Shown in pieces: positions 23,163 to 30,526 of a stretch of 32,597 nucleotides of DNA (position 1 is the first letter of the stretch; every line of letters begins with the position of its first letter). Source of the DNA: Bifidobacterium margollesii (GTDB lineage Bacteria > Actinomycetota > Actinomycetes > Actinomycetales > Bifidobacteriaceae); contig NZ_NMWU01000027.1 of the NCBI RefSeq assembly GCF_002860355.1, positions 1-32,597 of the forward strand, read 5' to 3'. A model generated the notes under the pieces. That model saw only the letters and a list, made by a program, of their open reading frames with translations. It ran no database searches and was not told where the DNA came from. Made by a program: the position numbers and the translations under genes.

Positions 23163-24305
23163 TCAGATGTGCTCGAGGTAGGTGATACCGGGGTAGATGA
23201 ACTCATAAATCATGTCGGATTCGCGGTGGAGCGTCTCGCTGTCGATGGATTCTTTGGTTTCGATGTCGTTTGCTTTGGTCGTTCGTGGCGTGAAGTCCAT
23301 GACGCCGTGCGCCGCCTCGCGTACATATGTGGGGTGAAATCCCTTGCGCTCCAGCGCCCAGACCATAGGTTTGGGCAGCATGGCCGCGGCGTCGATGTAT
23401 CCGATCTCGTGCAGCACGTCCACGTCGTACGTCATGTGGCCCTGTTCGCTGTCGATGATGAACAGGGAGCGCTTGGGATAGCGTGTATCGGTTTCAGGCT
23501 GCGTGTATTCCTCGGTGACCTTCCATGTGACGTTGGCCGGGTCGGTGTTCTCGAAGACCACATTGCCGTCCTTGTCCTCCAGCACGGTCATGGCGATCTT
23601 CTGATAGTCGTAGTGCTTGCTGGTGACGATCTGGAAGTTGAGCATCGTGTAGTCGCCGAACGCCTGTCGGCCCCAGAACCAGTGGTTGAATGCGGTGACA
23701 TGGTCGACGGTGCACCACTGGTGGTCGTGGTATCCGTAGCCGTTCACGCGGTGGGTCTTTCCCTCGTACTGGATGGTGCCGGTCACGCGTCCCTTGGGCA
23801 CCACGCACAGCCAAGTGAAGTAGCGACCGTCGCCGAAGTCGAAGTAGGCGTTGCCCGGCCGCCACGGGGATGACATCGAGGTGAGCGTCAGATCCGCGCC
23901 GATGCCGTTGACTGGTTCGTAGTGGATCTCGTAGGTGCTCAGATCGCCTTGGACGGTGTGTGGCCCCATCCTGACGTCGCAGCGGTCAGTGGCCATGGCG
24001 ATCTCATCGGCCTTATAGAGTGGCTCGTCCTCGTACTTGGTTCCGTCCGGCAGGTAGACGGCCATGCCGGGGGAGGGCGTGTAGCCCTTCTTGCCGCATT
24101 TGCGCACGGGCTTGGTGTGGAAGTGGATGACGACCTTGGTGCCGTCGTCCATCATGAAATCGAAGTACCACCATTCGTATGCGCCTGCGCGGTCATCGTC
24201 GCGGCGGCCGTCCTCCCAGACCTCCACGGGCCCTTGCCTGACGCCTCGCTTGGCGAAGTCGGAAGGCGTGTTCTCCAGTCGAATCGGATTCATCGCCTTG
24301 CTCAT
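23163..24305 (-). CDS. CrtC/AttH-like lipocalin-fold protein of unknown substrate
   Basis: A 380-residue protein with the signature of the CrtC-N (hydroxyneurosporene synthase/AttH) superfamily, a double lipocalin fold: AYEWWYFDFMMDDG near residues 42-55, then VNGYGYHDHQWCTVDH and FNHWFWGRQAF in the middle, where charged residues line the pocket. Relatives hydrate carotenoids or act as cyclases on other hydrophobic compounds. No carotenoid gene is visible here, so that substrate is not implied. There is no signal peptide. AAAGGACA precedes the ATG. It lies downstream of two TetR genes on the same strand and probably belongs to their operon. An inverted repeat (24332-24360) sits in its leader. 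Confidence 0.75.
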   Translation of the reverse strand: MSKAMNPIRLENTPSDFAKRGVRQGPVEVWEDGRRDDDRAGAYEWWYFDFMMDDGTKVVIHFHTKPVRKCGKKGYTPSPGMAVYLPDGTKYEDEPLYKADEIAMATDRCDVRMGPHTVQGDLSTYEIHYEPVNGIGADLTLTSMSSPWRPGNAYFDFGDGRYFTWLCVVPKGRVTGTIQYEGKTHRVNGYGYHDHQWCTVDHVTAFNHWFWGRQAFGDYTMLNFQIVTSKHYDYQKIAMTVLEDKDGNVVFENTDPANVTWKVTEEYTQPETDTRYPKRSLFIIDSEQGHMTYDVDVLHEIGYIDAAAMLPKPMVWALERKGFHPTYVREAAHGVMDFTPRTTKANDIETKESIDSETLHRESDMIYEFIYPGITYLEHI

Positions 24306-24331
24306 AGTATTGTCCTTTCAGTAGTTAATTG

Positions 24332-24360
24332 ACGATTACTCATTTATTTGCTGTAATCGT
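24332..24360. promoter_or_regulatory. Inverted repeat upstream of the CrtC-like gene
   Basis: ACGATTAC (24332-24339) and GTAATCGT (24353-24360) are perfect complements 13 bp apart, located 27-55 bp before the start codon. It is a candidate operator for one of the neighbouring TetR proteins or a 5' leader hairpin. Confidence 0.45.
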
Positions 24361-24435
24361 AAAACCGCTGATACTCGGTCGGCAATGATCATCCGGTGGG
24401 TGTTCGCAAGATAATTGACTGATTCGGTGTAAAGG

Positions 24436-25161
24436 TCAACGAACTGTTGGCGAATTGGTCCGGTCGGTGGCGTTTGCGCTCCGGCGGGGTTCCAAGCCGT
24501 CTTGCTTGTCTGGTTTGCCCTGTCGGCCCTGTATGCCGTCCTCTCGCCCGATGAGCCGCAGCACGAAGGGGGTAAGCTCCTCCTCGAGGCGTTCGACCGG
24601 TTCGGGTGCGGGGCTGGAGAGCCACCAACGTATCACTTGGTTGATGGCGCCGATAAGGAGTTCCGCGGTGAGTTCGGGTGATGCCGCAAGACGAAGTCCT
24701 TTGGATGCGTCGACGTGCAGGCGCCGTACCAACTGTTCGCGGATATGCGCCCCTGATGTCTCGACCATGACGCTTGCCATAGCGTCCGAGTCGAGGGCAT
24801 GAAACAGCGTCCGGTGCTCGTTCAGGAGTCCCAGTGCGTTTCGCACGATGTTGAGGTAGTAGTCCTCGGGGGATGATTCGGGGAGGGCGGCCTCCTGCGC
24901 GATCTCGCCACGTTCGGTGCGCAGTTCATCCACCATGAACACGAAGAAGTCGAACTTGTCTCGGAAGTGCTTGTAGAAGGTGGCGGTGCGCACCATCGCC
25001 TCGTCGCACAGTTCGGTGACCGTGATGTCATCGAACCGCTTGCGTGCGAGCAGTTCCTGAAAGGAGTGCATGAGCGCCGTATAGGTCTTCTGCACTCGAA
25101 GATCGCGCTTCGTCTCTGTGCTGTTCGACGTGGCGTTGTGCTGCGTGTTCCTGTTTGACAT
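24436..25161 (-). CDS. TetR/AcrR family regulator (first of two)
   Basis: A 241-residue regulator. The N-terminal domain reads TYTALMHSFQELLARKRFDDITVTELC, followed by the recognition region EAMVRTATFYKHFRDKFDFF. The ligand-binding domain (residues about 90-205) is helical, with VRNALGLLNEHRTLFHALD and AELLIGAINQVIRWWLS. The last 35 residues are charged and low-complexity (GRQGKPDKQDGLEPRR). The start is ATG 25161 after GGGAG; an upstream frame to 25209 has no signal. It lies 61 bp after the second TetR gene and before the CrtC-like gene. It probably senses a small hydrophobic compound. Confidence 0.85.
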   Translation of the reverse strand: MSNRNTQHNATSNSTETKRDLRVQKTYTALMHSFQELLARKRFDDITVTELCDEAMVRTATFYKHFRDKFDFFVFMVDELRTERGEIAQEAALPESSPEDYYLNIVRNALGLLNEHRTLFHALDSDAMASVMVETSGAHIREQLVRRLHVDASKGLRLAASPELTAELLIGAINQVIRWWLSSPAPEPVERLEEELTPFVLRLIGREDGIQGRQGKPDKQDGLEPRRSANATDRTNSPTVR

Positions 25162-25222
25162 GGCTGACTCCCTTTTCGGTTGGACGGTAAGGCCGGCTCG
25201 TGTGTGCATGTGTGCCTATGTT

Positions 25223-25804
25223 CTATTCCGCGGTGACGCCGGGCATGAAAGTGTCGATGACGAGTTCCACCATCTGCGCGAGCGGCATGGGATCAGGGTC
25301 GGCGAGCCATGCGCGCATCATCGTGAGCATGCCTCCCAGATAGAATTCCGTGAGGTATTCGCCGGTTTTGCCGGTCGGTTGCGTGTTGTCGCTGTCGTTG
25401 CCGGCGATGATTGGCCGGATCAGTGGCGAGGCGACGTCCCGGAGCTTGTCGATGAACTTCCGGTCGCCGTTGGGGCCGATGAGCAGCGCAATGTAGGGGG
25501 CGTCCTTTCGCGTCTGTTCGAGGAACAACGTGAGGTTGATGCGGATGTCGTCGGTGCCGCGCATGTCGATGATCCGGTCGTTCATGGCTTGGTGCCGTTC
25601 GGCGATGAGCCGGTCCTCCTCCTGGTCGAGCAGGTCGCGCACGCCGCTGTAGTACTGGTAGAACGTGGCGCGGTTGTATCCGGCCAGTTCGGCGATCTGC
25701 TTGACGGTGATTCTGTCGAGTGGCTGTTTGGCGTAGAGGTGCCAGAACGCCCGGCACATCCTCTTGCGGGTCCGTTCGGTGACCTCGGGTTGCTTCATGA
25801 CCAT
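25223..25804 (-). CDS. TetR/AcrR family regulator (second)
   Basis: A 193-residue regulator. The HTH segment is RMCRAFWHLYAKQPLDRITVKQIAELAGYNR with ATFYQYYSGVRDLLDQEE, a form usual in DhaS/AcrR-like regulators that combine TetR-N with the TetR-C-33-like C-terminal domain. ATG 25804 follows AAAGGAG. It is divergent from the YhgE-type gene (start about 26009), and the shared spacer contains a 14-bp palindrome (25922-25935), so it likely controls that gene and itself. Confidence 0.87.
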   Translation of the reverse strand: MVMKQPEVTERTRKRMCRAFWHLYAKQPLDRITVKQIAELAGYNRATFYQYYSGVRDLLDQEEDRLIAERHQAMNDRIIDMRGTDDIRINLTLFLEQTRKDAPYIALLIGPNGDRKFIDKLRDVASPLIRPIIAGNDSDNTQPTGKTGEYLTEFYLGGMLTMMRAWLADPDPMPLAQMVELVIDTFMPGVTAE

Positions 25805-25921
25805 GGGTGCTCCTTTGTCGTGCTCCTGATGCGTTGCTGCTTCGCTGTGCGATCATCGCCCGACACTGTGTCGCATGGTGGGTATTGATGATCGTTCCGT
25901 GGTGTCTTAGTGTAATGCATC

Positions 25922-25935
25922 GATAACGCGTTGTC
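25922..25935. promoter_or_regulatory. Candidate TetR operator
   Basis: GATAACGCGTTGTC is a 14-bp palindrome with a single mismatched pair, in the spacer between the divergent TetR gene and the YhgE-type gene. On the minus strand TTGATA just upstream would serve as a -35 overlapping this site. Confidence 0.5.
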
Positions 25936-26008
25936 TATCAATAAATATTGGAAATTCAGTGATTATAAGCCGACGTTATGTCGTTTATAGGTGTGGAAAG
26001 AGGTCGTC

Positions 26009-27313
26009 TTGAAACAGTTAAAGACGCTTATGGGCAAATTCAATGTGAAGTGGCTCGCCCCGTTGGGCATGCTGTGCGCGTTCCTCGCGCTGTGGAGCTT
26101 CATGTTCTATCCCATGCTCAACGCGACGCCCGAGCATGTGCCGTTCGCCATCGTCTCGCTTGACGAGGGCGCCGGCAATGCCGACGTCGAGGTCAACGCC
26201 GGTAAGCAGATCGTGGACAGGCTCACCGGTTCCGACGCGTCCGGGGAGGATGGGGAATCCCCGATCGACTGGACCGTCTTCGAGACGAAGGCGGAGCTCG
26301 ACAAGGCTCTGGAGGGTAATGACTACTACGGCGCCATCGTAATTCCGAAGGATTTCACCGCCAAACAGCTTGCGGCCAAGCAGGCCGAATCGAGGGCGGC
26401 GCTACAGCAAGCCCAGGCACAGCAGGCGTTGCAACAGAAGCTCGCGCAGGCCAAGGCCCAAGGCATGAGCGACGAGCAGATCACACAGATGCAACAGGAA
26501 GCGATGGCTCAGGCGCAGCAGGCGCAGTCCGGCTCCTCGGCGGACAAGCCGACCGTCGAGCTGATTACCAACAGTGCGAAGAACGCCTCCGTGACCCAGC
26601 AGTTGGCCTCGTCCATGAGCGCGAAGCTCGCCGAATCGGGCGTGAAGGTGGAGACGTCCTCCGTCCATGACTACGACCTCGGCAAGAGCACCGGCGCCTC
26701 GATGCTCGGACAGCTGTCCGTCGCGCCGATCGTGGCCATGTCGGCTTCCTGCACAATGATCATGTTCATGATGACCCGCGTCGGATCCGGCGCCAGCCGC
26801 AGGGAGCGCGCCCATCGTCTCGGAATCCAGATCGGCTACGCGGCGATCCTGTCCCTGTGCGTGGGCGGTCTTGCGTGCTTCCTCATGGGCGTGATCGGCG
26901 GCATGACCCTGCCATGGGGCACGCTGCTGCCGTTCCTGTGGCTGTGCAGCTTCTGCATCATGTGCATGTTGATAGGCGCCATGACGCTGCTCTTCCCGCT
27001 CGGCACGGTGGCCATGTTCGTGCTGATGGGCACGATGAGCGTCGCCTACATCGCTCCCGAGATGATGCCGGCTTTGTGGCATGACTGGGTGCTGCCCTGG
27101 TCGCCCGCGCACTTCGTGGTCGATGGCGTGCGCTCGATCGTGTTCCTCGGCGACGGTGTGCTCAACGCCAACTCCGGCGCGATGATGACGTGCATCCTCA
27201 TCGGCGCGGTGCTTGCCGCCGTCGGTCTGGCCCTGTCGTCCAAGGAACCGGTTGCGGACGAGCTTGCCGCCGGAACCGTCGGCGCCACCACCGCCGCGAC
27301 GGCCGTCGCCTGA
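26009..27313 (+). CDS. YhgE/Pip-like ABC-2 type membrane protein
   Basis: A protein of about 434 residues with one N-terminal membrane helix (APLGMLCAFLALWSFMFYP), an external domain with a Gln/Ala-rich coiled coil (residues about 115-180) and five or six C-terminal helices of the ABC-2 permease type, with VMGTMSVAYIAPEM-like and PWSPAHFVVDGVRSIVFLGDG segments. This is the YhgE/Pip layout in short form; full-length members have 700 or more residues. Such proteins export unknown substrates or anchor envelope factors; no ATPase subunit gene is adjacent. GTG 25991 is open but lacks a binding site, while TTG 26009 has AGAGG 5 nt upstream. It is divergent from the TetR pair. Confidence 0.75.
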   Translation: MKQLKTLMGKFNVKWLAPLGMLCAFLALWSFMFYPMLNATPEHVPFAIVSLDEGAGNADVEVNAGKQIVDRLTGSDASGEDGESPIDWTVFETKAELDKALEGNDYYGAIVIPKDFTAKQLAAKQAESRAALQQAQAQQALQQKLAQAKAQGMSDEQITQMQQEAMAQAQQAQSGSSADKPTVELITNSAKNASVTQQLASSMSAKLAESGVKVETSSVHDYDLGKSTGASMLGQLSVAPIVAMSASCTMIMFMMTRVGSGASRRERAHRLGIQIGYAAILSLCVGGLACFLMGVIGGMTLPWGTLLPFLWLCSFCIMCMLIGAMTLLFPLGTVAMFVLMGTMSVAYIAPEMMPALWHDWVLPWSPAHFVVDGVRSIVFLGDGVLNANSGAMMTCILIGAVLAAVGLALSSKEPVADELAAGTVGATTAATAVA

Positions 27314-27355
27314 ACGGGCCGCTTGGCAGCGCCCGATCCCAAGCCGCGGGTGTAT

Positions 27356-27440
27356 CGCGAATCGGGCTTGTCGTGGAACCCCAGCGTCAGTGTGCAGTGC
27401 TTGGATTGGAACTCCGAATCCCTGGCGAAGTGGTTGATTC
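27356..27440 (-). pseudogene. N-terminal remnant of another DUF3800 gene
   Basis: About 27 residues on the minus strand (HFARDSEFQSKHCTLTLGFH) match the beginning of the intact DUF3800 protein (FADESGEQGFQSKYYALTLV). The start codon and everything after the matched part are lost, and the Asp of the DES motif region is degenerate. It is the third trace of DUF3800 genes in the window. Confidence 0.6.
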
Positions 27441-27660
27441 CAGATTTCAGCGTGTACAAGTAGCGTGAGAGCCGGCTCTTAAGATACTCGGGCTGTCCGG
27501 CTCTCACGTCCGTTTCCTCGGCGGGATTGGCTTCGCTGTGAAGCATGCGCATGGTTCGGCCGTTAATTTCTTGGGATATGCAGTTTGATGAAGACTCTCA
27601 GGATGAATCCAAAGGCTTGTGGCTATGGTTATCGCGTTGATTCCTGGCCTTGTGAATGTG
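27441..27660. other. Intergenic spacer with a 12-bp inverted repeat
   Basis: CGTGAGAGCCGG (27464-27475) and its exact complement (27497-27508) enclose 21 nt. The position after the YhgE-type gene suggests transcript end protection, but no U-run follows on either strand. The rest of the spacer shows nothing recognisable. Confidence 0.5.
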
Positions 27661-28341
27661 CTATCGGGCTGTCAGCCGGTGCTTTCGCACCTTCTTGAGG
27701 TAGTTCTTCTTGAAGGTGCGTGTCGATCCAAAGAAACGTTCGTCGGTCGCGGTCTGTTCGTGATTCTCGTACTTGAGTGCGGTCAGTTCGATGGTGCAGA
27801 TGAAGTCTGCCACCTGTGCAAGCCGGTAGTCGGTCGGCAAGCCTTTGCGATAGACGATGGCCTGCTTCGAGAGCGCATATTTGATTGCGCCGTGAATGGC
27901 CTGCGTGATGAGACTCTGTCCGCCGTCGTAGTACACCTTGATGGCGTCGAAACATTGGAAGAGCGCCAGATGGTCGAACACGATGTTGACGATATCGCGT
28001 TTGATGCGTGCGCCCAGCTGGTCCAGTGTCTCGTAGTCGGCTTTCCGGTAGATGAGCGTCACGTATCGTGCCGGCAGTTTGAACAGCATAGACAGGAAGT
28101 AGGTAAGCAGGCGCTTGCGCTGGCTGATGCCGAGGTGCTGGTAGGCGTCATGTCCGTTCAGCAGCGGCGAGGTGTGCATGGGGATGTCCGGCAGCCCCGC
28201 GTCGCGGAGCGTTTGCTCGTAGCCTTCGAACATAGGGATGACGGGCTCGGACTGGTCGTGGAACACCAGCGTCAGCGCATAATACTTGGACTGGAATCCC
28301 TGCTCGCCGCTCTCGTCGGCGAAGATCGAGATTTCAGCCAT
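27661..28341 (-). CDS. DUF3800 domain protein, predicted RNase H-like fold
   Basis: A 226-residue protein of the DUF3800 family, whose members have a predicted RNase H-like fold and unknown function. The acidic positions expected of such a fold are present: D9-E10 in IFADESGE, D139 in VYYDGGQS and D179 in AQVADFI. The basic C-terminus (KKNYLKKVRKHR) could bind nucleic acid. The start ATG 28341 has GGAGAG 5 nt upstream. Between an upstream RNA-like element and this ribosome binding site lies a strong intrinsic terminator, so translation needs read-through. This is the arrangement known from RNA-antitoxin/toxin loci. The gene lies directly downstream of tRNA-Ser. Remnants of two relatives (20993 and 27356) show that such genes arrive and decay here. 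Confidence 0.8.
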   Translation of the reverse strand: MAEISIFADESGEQGFQSKYYALTLVFHDQSEPVIPMFEGYEQTLRDAGLPDIPMHTSPLLNGHDAYQHLGISQRKRLLTYFLSMLFKLPARYVTLIYRKADYETLDQLGARIKRDIVNIVFDHLALFQCFDAIKVYYDGGQSLITQAIHGAIKYALSKQAIVYRKGLPTDYRLAQVADFICTIELTALKYENHEQTATDERFFGSTRTFKKNYLKKVRKHRLTAR

Positions 28342-28355
28342 AGCATCTCTCCGAA

Positions 28356-28385
28356 AATGAAAAATGCCGGGGGATTACCCCCGGC
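28356..28385 (-). terminator. Intrinsic terminator between the RNA element and DUF3800
   Basis: On the minus strand the arms GCCGGGGG and CCCCCGGC (8 bp, loop TAAT) are followed by ATTTTTC. It lies 15 nt before the DUF3800 start codon. It would end the RNA transcript and allow only a fraction of transcription into the gene. Confidence 0.8.
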
Positions 28386-28448
28386 TCTTGGAAGTCTCAC
28401 ATTGCTGCGGACCTGTGTACGAGACACAGTATCAGATGCTGACCCGGA
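28366..28448 (-). ncRNA. Structured RNA-like element upstream of DUF3800 (copy 1)
   Basis: This is the conserved core of a 109-bp block that recurs 5.6 kb away (22750). On the minus strand it has a hairpin CTGTGT-CTCGT-ACACAG (28413-28429), a single-stranded-looking link with GCAGCAATGTGAGAC, and the GC-rich terminator hairpin as its 3' end. It contains no convincing ORF. Conserved RNA motifs next to DUF3800 genes have been described by comparative genomics; whether this is one of them was not checked. It may be a regulatory leader or a separate small RNA partner. Confidence 0.55.
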
Positions 28449-28610
28449 TTGCAAAGCAATGGTTGGCTGTGAAGGAAATCAGGCGTGCTGGTTTTTGTAT
28501 GCTGTACCAACTATCGATACCCCAGAAAACGAGTCGAGACGGGTCAAAACGGAGAGTGTCCGAAATGGCAGAAACACCGAAAAACGTTGCAATTCCGCCG
28601 TTTCGGCAAT
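28449..28610. other. Spacer between the RNA element and the tRNA-Ser terminator
   Basis: The right part (28575-28616) repeats the flank of the left junction (22886-22918; shared ATTCCGCCGTTTCGG). About 80 bp in the middle are absent from the left copy. On the minus strand TTGCAA and GATACT, 15 bp apart around 28430-28455, could form a promoter for the RNA. Confidence 0.35.
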
Positions 28611-28644
28611 GAAAAAGCCCTTTTCCTTTGGGTGGGAAAAGGGC
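28611..28644 (-). terminator. Intrinsic terminator of tRNA-Ser
   Basis: On the minus strand GCCCTTTTCC pairs perfectly with GGAAAAGGGC (8-nt loop), followed by TTTTTC. It begins 6 nt after the tRNA 3' end. Confidence 0.88.
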
Positions 28645-28649
28645 GATGG

Positions 28650-28735
28650 CGGAGGATACGAGATTCGAACTCGTGAGGGCTATTCACCCAACACGCTTTC
28701 CAAGCGTGCGCCATAGACCACTAGGCGAATCCTCC
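28650..28735 (-). tRNA. tRNA-Ser (anticodon GGA)
   Basis: An 86-nt class II tRNA on the minus strand: acceptor GGAGGAT/ATCCTCC with discriminator G, anticodon stem ACGCT/AGCGT around TTGGAAA (anticodon GGA), a long variable arm and T-arm ACGAGTTCGAATCTCGT. CCA is not encoded. Its last 17 nt are duplicated at 22952-22968. Confidence 0.95.
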
Positions 28736-28835
28736 GTGTGCACTAGCCAGCACGTGAGAACGCTCGCTAGGCAACTCGAATAAGATAACACAGAATTTTC
28801 CAGATGCCAACTCGGCGTGTTCGGCGCGCCGTTCG

Positions 28836-30101
28836 CTATGCCTCGGACTCCACCAGCGCCATCGCCTCCTCCAGCGTAGGACACTCCGGAGCGCCGCTAC
28901 CCTCGTTCGCGCGGGAAACCGCAATCGATGTGGCCGCATTGGCCAGCTCCACCGCATCCTCAAGGTCCGCGCCGCGAGCCAGCATGGCGCACAACGCTCC
29001 GGTATGGCACCGTCCGGCGGACTGCGTGTGCAGCGCCTTGGTCGCATATCCGGGAATGTGCAGCAATGTCGAATCGTCCGCACTGTCGCTGCCGCTACCG
29101 CAGTCTCCCGGCTCCCACAACCACGCACCCGTGGCGCCGGTCCGCACGATCAGCGGCGCGCCCAGCACGGCACCGAGCGCCTCGCACAATTCCGGCATGG
29201 CGGCGTCGGTGCTGCCGCTTACGGTGATCGGCTCGGGTTCGGTGATCGCCGCGCCCAGCCGATGCGCCAGCATACGCGCCTCCTGCTTATTGCACGACCA
29301 TATCGGCTTCGCCAAAATCAGCGTCTCCAGCAGCGACGCATTGATGTACCCGCTCATACCCATCGGATTGAATACCAGATGGAACGGCCGTCTCGATAGC
29401 TCAGCCGACAAATCATCCGGCCGATCATCCGACCAATCAGTCGGCCGATCATCCGATTCCACGTCGGCCGCGATCTCATGCGCAATCAAACGATGCGTAT
29501 CTCCCTCGCTGCCGCCGAGTCCGCCGCCGTAATCGGTCCAGTGCGCATCCGTCCGTCGCACAAACGCATACACCGCGCTCGCCGTACGATTCACCAGCGC
29601 ATTGCCGCTGATGTGTACCACGTCTCCCGGCTCCGGCTCCACCATGTCGAACGCGTCCGCCTCGCCATGCGCCTCCGCCCCGTACGACACGACCACCGTT
29701 TTGCGGGTGCCGCCGTCGCCCACGATCACGCGGAAACCGGAATCCTCGTCGAGCCGATCCTGGCCGATATGCGCGATGCCGTCCCGTTCCATGGCCAGAC
29801 GAATCATGGTGGCCCACGGTCCGTTCCCGATGATTCCGGCGTGCTGCGATTCGACCCCGAGCCGTGCGGACGCCTGAAGCGTGCCGTAGCTGCTGCCCAC
29901 GGTCATGTAATTGCCTTCGGCGAACGAGAATCCACCCGGATGGGGGAGCTTGTCCACGTCGATCATGATGTCCACAGCGACCTCGCCCAGTGAGATGACC
30001 TTGCCGGGACCCCTGCCGCTCGCCCTGCCATTTCCCTGACCGTTTCCGCTGTCGTGGCCGATTGCCGTTTTTCCGGTGATGCTGGTGTTGACGACTGACA
30101 T
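28836..30101 (-). CDS. PfkB-family (ribokinase-like) protein lacking the catalytic Asp
   Basis: A 421-residue protein with the ribokinase fold of sugar kinases: GKVISLGEVAVDIMIDVD at the start of the core (after a 33-residue Gly/Asn-rich tail), the N-terminal signature region GGFSFAEGNYMTVGSSYGTL (residues 56-75), and the NxxE motif in SCNKQEARML (N271, E274). The second signature, normally DTxGAGDxF, reads HTQSAGRCHTGAL, so the catalytic Asp is R364 and the anion-hole DT is HT. ATP-dependent phosphorylation in the usual way is therefore doubtful. Between residues 216 and 233 an Asp/Arg-rich repeat (DDRPTDWSDDRPDD) looks like an insertion. AAGGAGG precedes the ATG. It could be a regulator or sugar-binding derivative, or a kinase with changed chemistry. 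Confidence 0.7.
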   Translation of the reverse strand: MSVVNTSITGKTAIGHDSGNGQGNGRASGRGPGKVISLGEVAVDIMIDVDKLPHPGGFSFAEGNYMTVGSSYGTLQASARLGVESQHAGIIGNGPWATMIRLAMERDGIAHIGQDRLDEDSGFRVIVGDGGTRKTVVVSYGAEAHGEADAFDMVEPEPGDVVHISGNALVNRTASAVYAFVRRTDAHWTDYGGGLGGSEGDTHRLIAHEIAADVESDDRPTDWSDDRPDDLSAELSRRPFHLVFNPMGMSGYINASLLETLILAKPIWSCNKQEARMLAHRLGAAITEPEPITVSGSTDAAMPELCEALGAVLGAPLIVRTGATGAWLWEPGDCGSGSDSADDSTLLHIPGYATKALHTQSAGRCHTGALCAMLARGADLEDAVELANAATSIAVSRANEGSGAPECPTLEEAMALVESEA

Positions 30102-30526
30102 GGCTACCTCCTTGGGAACACGGCCGCGGTTTCAAGGGGCGAGAAGGTTCTCCGCGTGCGCGGATACGCCGGGATGCGTACGCCGGATCGACTACGCAGG
30201 ACTGCGGTGTATGACGTCGAATATCGGTGGATACTGCGAATCACCCTCTGGCCCCTTCGCCTTCGGTCTTGACTCTGCTGATCATTGTAGGCCCTGCATT
30301 GCCGGTCGGGCAATCAACATCGCGGATGATTGTGCCGTATTGCGCGGGAGCGTATCGGGATCGTACCGGGGTCGCGCCGCAGAACCGCAGGGCGCGCCCG
30401 AGGGGCAGGTTGCGGGGGTTGTGACGAGATCGGCATCGGGGAGGTTTCGCTCCGTGACTGCGATCATGTGAAGTTCTTCGTCGGGGCATATGCTGTTGGA
30501 TGACTGACCATTGAGAGGGGTCTGGA
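30102..30526. other. Divergent intergenic region between the PfkB-like gene and the amidase
   Basis: On the minus strand TTGCCC (30308-30313) and TACAAT (30284-30289) with an 18-bp spacer could be the promoter of the PfkB-like gene, with a leader of about 180 nt. For the amidase a -10-like TATGCT lies near 30488. I see no gene or RNA. Confidence 0.4.

Noticed and set aside
23163-24305. Carotenoid hydratase (CrtC) as a functional name
   Set aside because: No carotenoid synthesis gene is visible, and the superfamily covers many unrelated activities; only the fold level is supported.
27661-28471. Firm call as a type III toxin-antitoxin system
   Set aside because: The tandem short repeats of typical type III antitoxin RNAs are not present and DUF3800 is not a ToxN-type fold; only the gene order is similar.
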